DNA of 60,000 bases from Owenia fusiformis (taxonomy: Eukaryota > Annelida > Polychaeta > Sabellida > Oweniidae): the NCBI GenBank assembly GCA_903813345.2, contig CAIIXF020000006.1:3929096-3989095 (forward strand), read 5' to 3'. Of the stretch, positions 36,401 through 46,600 are shown in pieces. The translations under genes were made by a program, and so were the position numbers. Every line of letters begins with the position of its first letter. The stretch's first letter is position 1. Under the pieces are notes generated by a model, which saw only the letters and a list, made by a program, of their open reading frames with translations, made no database searches and had not been told where the DNA came from.

Positions 36401-39276
36401 TGAGTTTGGAATTTTTTGTTATTTTTGTTTCTTACAGGTGCGTCTTGGGAAAGTGGAAGGGAAAGAGCCACAAAAATTATTTACCATCCCATGAACGAAA
36501 ATTTTACATAATTTTTTATAAGGCATGTACCGATAATATACAGATTGATATAGGTACAACTTTGGAGTTTCATTGGATTATATTAACTTAAAAATAGAAA
36601 CTGATATATAGATGTAACGTGTTGGTACTATCGAGTATTCTAGACAAAAATATTCTAATATTTTATTCGCATTTAAGCAGACATAAACCTACAGAATATT
36701 TTTTATCAAATGTTAATCAGCATCTTAAGGAACAGTATGGTACTCTAAATTATTTTAGAGTTTACTTTGAATTGACCATATAAGGAAGAAATGGTTAAAT
36801 TCCTGAACTGATTCCTTCAAAGACTGTGTTTCGACGATTTTTACATGTAAATCGAATAAGTCTATTCTCCCCCTTAACTTTTTTAATTTATATATTACTT
36901 AGAATTAGTATAAAGTATATCATCTTAACGGGAATTTAATTTGCTGATCTCACACCCAGTTTCAAAATGATTGGTCCATGTCCTAACTTTTAAGAGTACT
37001 TTTAAGGATATCCTTATTTTAGTTTTTTAATAATCCATATGTGTCCCTCCAGCAGCTCGGATAGCCTCAATTCAACAAGGATACGATTTCAAAATGTTCA
37101 CAAATAGCGATGTTGCACTTTCCAGGCTTTTAAGAGCTTTTTTGATACACTTGAGCAATGTTTGACTGTGACGTTTCTCCTGAGAAATAGAAATCTATCA
37201 TTGTCACTTCAGTATCAACTTTTCAGAGAACAGACTTACAGACAAAACAGACAGAACAGACTTACGATTACACGATTTTGTTAAGAATTTATTTCTTGCA
37301 AACCGTATTTGTTTTATGACACGAATACAGAAAGATAAAAGACACTGTGCAATATAAATTTTAAGATTGAAACAGTCAATATCAACAATGAATATGTCAT
37401 ATGAACCATTTTTCTTGAAGATAGACATTTCTTTGTTATTAAGGGCACATTCCAATGTGTGGTAATATATTTTATATTCAGCTGTCATATTCATGTATGA
37501 TGTCTCATTGGGATCTAAATGTAATAGTTTTGGGGATCTTCGCATACTAGGAAACTAGTGATGTTTAATAACATACTTAACATTGATTGTGTCAAAAAGG
37601 GAATATTTGCAGACTTAATTTTTATGTAAAATGTCACCCTTGGGGTATTTACATACTTAATATTCATGTAAAGTGTCACCCTTGGGGTATTCACATACTT
37701 AATATTCATGTAAAGTGTCACCCTTAGGGTATTTACATACTTAATATTCATGTAAAGTGTCACCCTTGGGGTATTTACACACTTAATATTCATGTAAAGT
37801 GTCAACATGGGAAAATTTGTATACTTAATATTGTCAAAAGGTAATATTTGCATACTAAATATTCATGTAAAGTGTCACCCTTGGGGTATTTACATACTTA
37901 ATATCCATGTAAAGTGTCAATCTGGGGATATTTGAATACTTAATTTTGGGATCTTGCATACTCAATTTTAAACCAGATACTCTTCCCGAAAATATCCTCG
38001 AACAAAATAAGTGGAATATTGATTTCAAACCATCAAATAAGATTCTGTTCGATTTTCCTTTAGTGGCAAGATAGTTTCGTCGAAGAGGGTTAATTTAAAT
38101 CGCAATTCTCAGTTACTACACATGTATGTCGATGGTTGAATCTAAACCGCGTCCTACAATCATTTATATATATACCCCATTTCCCCATATTTCCCCATTT
38201 CCGGTAGCTAATATAATGTCGACGCTGTTCAAGCATGTAAATGTACATTGACGTAAGAGCCGTAAGAGCGAGTCAATGGTCAGTTAACAAACATATTTGA
38301 GATTAGATCTGGGGACATTTCTAGGTAAACTTCGCTCTTGCTTTTAACATCATAGCATCATCCCCATCAGGTTTAAATTTCCTTTATCAAATACAATATT
38401 CCCTTTTAACCAAATTAAACATATTTGAAAGGAGTCTTTTGCATCTATGAACTTGCAAAATAAGACACCAGAAAGACAGATACTACAGTTTTAGTTCCCA
38501 AATGTCATCGTTGCTATTCAGTTCAAGACTAACTTGAATATTTAGTGCACAATATTCGACATGAAGTGGTTTCTGATGCTTTTACAGTGATTTAAACTTG
38601 TCTACGAATCACACGATGTAAATTGTTGTAAACTGGGGATTCAAAATCAGAATTACATGAAGGAATGACGTCAAGAGTCTTCCTTTCAAATGCTTGGAGA
38701 ATATTGATAAATTATAATAGCTTTGCCTAAATCAGACTGGTCTCTTTGTACATGTTGACAAAATGGAAAAATATGATATTTTTTGGGAAGAAATACATTA
38801 ACCAACTATGCCTTGAAATGTTAACTTTTAACCGTGTAGTATCCATAGATTTAGACATCGTTTATTTGGTTCCCTGTCACAGCCTATCCTTAATTCTATC
38901 TTTTTCTTTCCCAAAAATATTGTTTTGCGCCATCTATTTGCGGAAACCACTATCGTTAAATTAAAGGCATCTGTTATTTCTTGGGGAAAACTGTACAAAC
39001 AATTGATCGTATAACCTTCAAACAAAACACAACGAACATAACTTGTAAATAACATTAAAGAATGAGGGTGATATGGCACCCACTTATGCAAAACAGATGT
39101 TTGAAATTTGAAAAAGAAATGTCTGAACAGAAAACGTATGACTTCAATCATTAAACTATAGAGTGCTATGACAAAAAGAATAAAGACTGGAACTGTTTTT
39201 TGAACTATAATCCGGATACAAGCTATTTTTCATTATTGAAAATTTAAATAAACACCGTACAGAGAATCCAGAGACT
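33484..39276. other. Spacer between the two divergent SLC5 genes
   Basis: No gene is supported here. It contains a loose inverted repeat (about 34197-34280 against 34632-34715, words GTGTGATATACCATTCGAAAG and its diverged complement, perhaps a ~520-bp MITE) and the 42-bp array at 37555-37945. Short open frames (for example 36098-36307 and 38746-38964) have no recognisable family and no splice context. Promoters of both transporters are expected in or near this region, but I cannot point to one. Confidence 0.55.
37555..37945. repeat. 42-bp minisatellite, about nine units
   Basis: Units read TACTTAATATTCATG, TAAAGTGTCACCCTTGGGG, TATTTACA. Five are close copies (37630-37800), and the outer ones are diverged or shortened. 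The 42-bp period is a multiple of three, so a 112-codon minus-strand frame stays open by periodicity. It lies in the spacer between the transporters. Confidence 0.9.
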
Positions 39277-39280
39277 TTAA

Positions 39281-40148
39281 AGTTGTACTAAAACCAATTT
39301 TAGAATCTCTTTTTACCTTGTATTTAGCACAATTAGCATCCCTTTTGTTATTTTGACTACATAGCTTGTGATTTTCCCCCAAAGAACACGATTTATTGAG
39401 ATAAGACTGTCAACATCTGAAATGTTGCTGTTTTTGCACAGGCTTTTTGAGGTCACCTGACTATGACAGTGTACCGTGTGCCTACTTAATCCAAAAGTAG
39501 TTGATGCAAACTACTATGACGGCTGGACCAAAGTAGAAATATACATCGGTTTCACATTCGCACGCATTCCAATAGCCAAATAAATATTTTTAATTGATTG
39601 AACTTCACAAAAAGGAATTCTTGTGGAAAGAGCACTGCAATATTATTCGTTACATATACAAGGAATTGATTGAAATGTATTTGTTAGACCCTATATCAAT
39701 AACTGAAAATGTTAACCCAATAATTACATTTCGGCATTACAGCATTTCATTCAGGTTAAAAGTTGTAATCCCCAAACACTTGCAAGGTTTTCTGTTATAT
39801 AACTTACATGCTTTCAATTGCATTTCAGCTCGATTGATTCCGCACTCAGTTGCAAGTGATAGTTTAGCTTTTGCAAAAGTGACGAGAATTAGCCTCAATC
39901 ATGCAATGATTGACTCAACATAAGAGCGAATAACTCGTTTTTGAAGGCCAGGGTTTCATTTTTATTTACAAAATCGTATTTCGTGGCAAATTGTTTTTCT
40001 GAAAATGAAATCTGTTTTGCCGCGAAAAAGACTATTGCTGACTTTATATCCGCGATAATTGTTGATGGTTCACCATCGTAAAGTGTGACCTTCATACGGT
40101 TAGATAGCATAAATATATCTAATCGAGTAGAATGGTTTTAGTACAACT
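39281..40148. mobile_element. piggyBac-like MITE upstream of SLC5 copy B
   Basis: Flanked by TTAA (39277-39280, 40149-40152). Ends are AGTTGTACTAAAACC and GGTTTTAGTACAACT, a perfect inverted repeat. It is homologous to the interrupted element at 27923-29973, in the opposite orientation. A minus-strand frame of 71 codons (40110-39895, MLSNRMKVTLYDGEP) is better preserved than in the other copy. This may be a remnant of coding sequence, but I do not recognise it. It ends 549 bp before the start codon of copy B. Confidence 0.88.
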
Positions 40149-40696
40149 TTAATACCAAATCCTACATATACTTAAAAAACTTAGTACAGACAGAGAGAAA
40201 AAAAACTAAATGCAAAGACAGATGAAAGTTTTTGGTGATTCATGTCCGTTTATCAAATTCTTGTAATTGATGCTTTTTAAAGTATTCAAATTTACATTTT
40301 AAAAGACTTGAAAAACAAAAGGGCACCCGGCCACCGGAAGCAGTTTGGGAAAGACTGATTATGATTTCTAATCTGTTCAACATGCTCAAATGATAAACTT
40401 CTAAATAATTCAGTTCATAAATTAATTAACATAACCTTGGCAACCAACATATATTTTAATGTTGGAGAGCGGACCACTGTTCTATAAGGCTTAAAGCGTA
40501 TGTAAAAAATAAAGGATCTTTATTAATACAGCATTACGGACAAAAAATAATTTTCATCATTTTGTCATTTTCATAGTTTACAGCTGGATAAACAAGAAGA
40601 CCTATTTGAACAAGACAGAGTGAAATGCAGCGATCAGAACTGGAGGACTAACTGAAATTATTTCCCTTTGTAAGTAAGGGTCATACTCAAGGCAAA

Positions 40697-43600
40697 ATGG
40701 CGTCCACGTTTCACTGGGCAGATTATATAGTATTTAGTGCCTTTATTGTCGTATCATTGGCCATTGGTGTGTTTTATTCATGTACCGGTGGAAAACAAAA
40801 GACGAATTCAGAATATCTGTTAGCAGACAGAAAGCTTCATTTTCTTCCAACATCTCTATCGCTAATGGTGACTTTCACATCATGTATAACAATATTGGGC
40901 TTTACGGCAGAGATGTACACTGGAGGCTCCCAATTCTGGCTTTACTGTGTTGGTGTCTCGTTGGCTGCTCTTGCTGCAGAAAGAATATTTATCCCATTGC
41001 TGTACCCTCTACATCTGACAAGTACATATGAAGTAAGTAGTAGTCATTGAGAATATTTATCCCATTGCCATATCCCCTACATCTGACAAGTACATATGAA
41101 GTAAGTAGTAGTCATTGAGAATATTTATCCCATTGCCATATCCCCTACATCTGACAAGTACATATAAAGTAAGTAGTCATTGAGAACATTTATCCCATTG
41201 CTATACCCCTACATCTGGCAAGTACATATAAAGTAAGTAGTCATTGAGAACATTTATCCCATTGCTATACCCCTACATCTGGCAAGTACATAATACGAGG
41301 TACTGTCACTCCCGTGCAGTGATATATCACTGCGGCGGGCAGGTGTCTCACCGTAAGCATGGTAACATTATTTCAAAAGTTATCCCAATTTCAACGAGCC
41401 CCGTAAGCGCAAAGTGTTACGTCTTACAGTGTATTTGACGATGTCGGGGTATATTTAACATTAAAAATATGTAGGATCCCATCAAAATTTTGAAGGAAAA
41501 ATAATTTCACTGAAATGCAAATAGAAAATACTTCAAAAAGGTATATAAAACACATAGTTAGCATTTTAAATGAGGCAGAGATTAACGCTCAAAGCTGAGA
41601 TCAGCCCGCATTTCCCGAATTGTCCCCAGGTCCTTGCACGTCATAACAACTTTTTTCAATTTAATATTCATATATTTATCAATTTAAAGCCCGCAGTATA
41701 AATGTAAACTCAAAGAATACTCTAATAATAAAACTCACCTTCGAATTTCCTCCCTATAGAGGCGGTATGGTCGGATCTTGTGCACACGAACGGACCATAT
41801 CATACGGAGCGGGATGTGGACCGTGATATTAGTAGTTGGTAGTCATGAAGATATTTATCCAATTGGTGTACCCCCTACATCCGACAAGTACATAATTTAT
41901 AGCGGGTAGTCAAAGAGGATATTAATCCAATTGATGTACCCCCTAGAGCTTATAACTGTTCGGCTCCTAGAGTCCGCAGGTTTATGCCTTGGTCACATTT
42001 GCTCCGATTTTCACTACGGCGCCCGGCCGATTGAGTATTCTGCTCAAAATTGAATACAATATTGAACTAAACAATTAATCGGCCGGGCGCCGGCCGATGG
42101 ATCGGAGCAAATGTGACCCAGGCATTACTGCATAAAACTATAATTCATCTAAGCATGCAATATACATGAGTATTGTATTTCGATTATGAATGTATTTTTT
42201 CAATGTAATATTAATGAGGTTAACATAGTCATAGCGGTCAAGCCAAGTAACTTAGTCAACATTCGATAATCGTATGTTAAGGTCTCATGGAAGTTAACAG
42301 GAAATGACAAAACAAAAAATGACAAAGCCATGCTGGATTTTGAAAATTTTTTGAACCAAGATAACAGAGTTCTGTTTGGACCTCCAGTCAGTTTAACTAG
42401 TTCCACATATCATTTACATGACCGGGAACACAATGGAAATGGTCAGAATGACCATAAACATGATAGAATAACCTTTTCAGCCTTCTGAAAATGTGACTAA
42501 AAATAGCTAAGAGTCTGTGCTCAGGAAAGGTCACTGAACAGAATCTTTTGACTTTTTCAGAAAATGTGCCCAATATATTGCTCTAAATGATACAATTTAA
42601 ACAAATTTGATATCATTCTTAGAAAAAGAAAAAATTTAAAAAAACTGAATTGAAAATCGATCTATTTTCCTTTTTACTACAGCCATTATTGTTTCAGACA
42701 ATTTTTTTAAATTTCAAAGATTGTGTCATTTAGAGCAATATATTGGACACATTTTCTGAAAAAATCAAAAGATTCTGTTGATTGACCTTTCCTGAGCACC
42801 TACTTTTAGCTATTTTTCAGTCACATTTTCAGAGGGCTGAAAAGGTTATTTTATCATGTTTATGGTCATTCTGACCATTTCAATTGTGTTCCCAGTCATG
42901 TAAATGATATGTGGAACTAGTTAAACTGACTGGAGGTCCAAACAGAACTCTGTTATCTTGGTTCAAAAAATTTTCAAAATCCAGCATGGCTTTGTCATTT
43001 TTTGTTTTGTCATTTCCTGTTAACTTCCATGAGACCTTAACATACGATTATCGAATGTTGACTAAGTTACTTGGCTTGACCGCTATGACTATGTTAACCT
43101 CATTAATATTACATTGAAAAAATACATTCATAATCGAAATACAATACTCATGTATATTGCATGCTTAGATGAATTATAGTTTTATGCAGTAATGCCTGGG
43201 TCACATTTGCTCCGATCCATCGGCCGGCGCCCGGCCGATTAATTGTTTAGTTCAATATTGTATTCAATTTTGAGCAGAATACTCAATCGGCCGGGCGCCG
43301 TAGTGAAAATCGGAGCAAATGTGACCAAGGCATAAACCTGCGGACTCTAGGAGCCGAACAGTTATAAGCTCTAGGGGGTACATCAATTGGATTAATATCC
43401 TCTTTGACTACCCGCTATAAATTATGTACTTGTCGGATGTAGGGGGTACACCAATTGGATAAATATCTTCATGACTACCAACTACTAATATCACGGTCCA
43501 CATCCCGCTCCGTATGATATGGTCCGTTCGTGTGTACTATTTCGCTGATTGGATAAAGATTGCGAGAATCTTTAACATATTCATTAATGTAGAAGTTCAA

Positions 43601-46600
43601 CAGGACATTATCAGGGAAATATGGACCATTGTACAAAAAGGTTAATGTCAAGACATTCAATTGTAAGATTTGTTTTCTTTGCTTTGCGCATTGGAGCATT
43701 GATTGTGGAGATGCACTATTGACTTTCCTATTAATCCAGGGACCCTGTATATGCTCTTTTTCTTTGATCATACTTGTGACATTACATAGTTCTGATATGT
43801 ATCAATGATATCGTTATACTAAAGAGAATACTATGGCAGCAAGAATACAGTATTGAACAAAACAAAAAACTGATAAGAAATACAATAATAAACACTCTTT
43901 CAAATGGTTATATTTGAGCAATTTATCACAATTTAGCGATATCCTGGAACTGCTCCGCATACCCCTCACCACCGTAACCATGACAACCGTAACTTTAACA
44001 GATTTAGACTATATGTTATAAAAGTTGGTAGATGTATTGTAATGTAGTTCCTCTACAATCTGTAGCGTTTTCATTACCAAAAAACTAAATCTCTTAAAAT
44101 TAGAGTATTTGTATCTTTACTTTCCGGACACCCTGTATTTACTTATGTAACATTCATTGGCATGTGTCAGGGAGTAAATAAGAAGAATATGCATTTGATT
44201 CTATGTCTTGTTCCCAAAGGAGTTTGTTAAGGAGCGGTATCTTAACGTACTTTTATAATCCCGAACTCAAACATTTCGAATACTTATTTCGAGAACGCTT
44301 TGTTGAGAATGGATTCGAGATGTACTCAAAATTAATACGTTAAAATGTGTATTACCAACTTAATAACCACCTCATAAATTATTTTGGAAATCAAAGATGT
44401 ACGATTTTTATTTTCGAATGTTGACTTACTTACTTGACTTGACTGATAGGAACTTCGATTGAATATTGCACCTAGTAATCGTATGCAATGAATGTATTAA
44501 ATGAAACAACCAACCATATAACTCATATTCTGTGTAATTTCTTTTGCAGTATTTGGACAGACGATTTAAGTCCAAAGTAGTCAGACAATCAAGCATGCTC
44601 ATGGGGACGATAGCCTTTGTAAGTATAAAATTATATTACATACACATGATCTTTAAGTCCAAAGTAGCCCGACAACCATTGCATGCTAATGGGGACGATA
44701 GCCTTTGTAAGTATAAAATTATATTACATACACATGATCTTTAAGTCCAAAGTAGCCCGACAACCATGCATGGTAATGGAGACGATTGTCTTTATAAGTA
44801 TATAATTACATTACATATGCATGATCTTTAAGTCCAAAGTAGCCCGACAACCATACATGCTCATGGGGACGATAGCCTTTGTAAGTAATCATTATATTAC
44901 ATACACATGATCTTTAAGTCCAAAGTAGCCCGACAATCATGCATGCTCATGGGACGATAGCCTTTGTAAGTAATCATCATATTACATACACATGATCTTT
45001 AAGTCCAAAATAGCCCGACAATCATGCATGCTCATGGGGACGATAGACTTTGTAAGTAATCATGATTATATTACATATGCATTGGTCACATTTGCTCCGA
45101 TTTTCACTACGGCGCCCGGCCGATTGAGTATCTTGTTCAAATTTGAATACAATATTGAGCAAAACACTCAATCGGCCTGATCATAGCCTTTGTAAGTAAT
45201 CATTAGACGACTAACACATGATCTTTAAGTACAAAGTAGCCCGACAACCATGCATGTTCATGGGACGATAGCCGTTGTAAGTAATCATTATATTACATAC
45301 ACATGATCTTTGAGTCCAAAGTAGCCCGACAATCATGCATGCTCATGGGGACGATAGCCTTTGTAAGTAATCATTATATTACATACACATGATCTTTAAG
45401 TCCAAAGTAGCCCGACAACCATGCATGCTCATGGGGACGATAGCCTTTGTAAGTAATCATTATATTACATACACATGATCTTTAAGTCCAAAATAGCCCG
45501 ACAATCATGCATGCTCATGGGGACGATAGACTTTGTAAGTAATCATGATTATATTACATATGCATTGGTCACATTTGCTCCGATTTTCACTACGGCGCCC
45601 GGCCGATTGAATGTCTTGTTCAAATTTGAATACAATATTGAGCAAAACACTCAATCGGCCTGATCATAGCCTTTGTAAGTAATCATTAGACGACTAACAC
45701 ATGATCTTTAAGTACAAAGTAGCCCGACAACCATGCATGTTCATGGGACGATAGACTTTGTAAGTAATCATTTTATTACATACACATGATCTTTGAGTCC
45801 AAAAGTAGCCCGACAACCATGCATGCTAATGGGGACGATAGCCTTTGTAAGTAATCATTATATTACATACACATGATCTTTAAGTCCAAAGTAGCCCGAC
45901 AATCATGCATGCTCATGGGGACGATAGCCTTTGTAAGTATAAAATTATATTACATATACATGATCTTTAAGTCCCAAGTAGCCCGACAACCATGCATGCT
46001 AATGGAGACGATAGCCTTTGTAAGTATAAAATTATATTACATACACATGATCTTTAAGTCCAAAGTAGCCCGACAATCATGCATGCTCATGGGGACGATA
46101 GCCTTTGTAAGTAATCATTATATTACATACACATGATCTTTAAGTCCAAAGTAGCACGACAATCATGCATGCTCATGAGGACGATAGTCTTTATAAGTAT
46201 ATAATTATATTACATACACATGATCTTTAAGTCCAAAGTAGCCTAAAAACCGTGTATGCTCATGGGGACGATAGACTTTGTAAGTATATAATTATATTAC
46301 ATACACATGATCTTTAAGTCCAGAGTAACCCGACAACCATGATTCTGATGGGACAATAGCTTTTTTAAGTATATAATTATATTACATACACATGATCTTT
46401 AAGTCCAAAGTAGCCCGAAAACCATGAATGTTCATGGGGACAATAGCCTTTGTAAGTATATAATTATTATATTACATACACATGATCTTTAAGTTCAAAG
46501 TAGCCCGACAACCATGTATGCTCATGGGGACGATAGCCTTTGTAAGTATATAATTATATTACATACACATGATCTTTAAGTCCAAAGTAGTCATTTTAAT

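Larger units (their letters stand above)
41783..43534. repeat. 1.75-kb near-perfect palindrome in intron 1 of copy B
   Basis: Two ~820-bp arms (41783-42605 and 42712-43534) are reverse complements around a centre at 42658/42659, with about 105 bp of spacer. Identity is so high that a 68-codon frame on the left minus strand (42406-42200) recurs unchanged on the right plus strand (42911-43117). The outer part of each arm holds diverged exon-1-end units, and the middle holds a short MITE, so the arms were made by inverted duplication of intron sequence. A palindrome this good is either recent, kept alike by gene conversion, or an assembly fold-back. Confidence 0.93.

Noticed and set aside
27912-40165. 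Inverted homology between 27.9-29.97 kb and 39.3-40.15 kb as a trace of the inverted gene duplication
   Set aside because: The segment lies downstream of exon 1 in copy A but upstream of exon 1 in copy B. Each copy ends in AGTTGTACTAAAACC-type repeats with its own TTAA duplication, so they are independent transposon insertions.
42200-43117. Two identical 68-codon frames as duplicate genes
   Set aside because: They are mirror images in the arms of the palindrome and have no recognisable domain. Identity reflects the recent duplication, not coding constraint.
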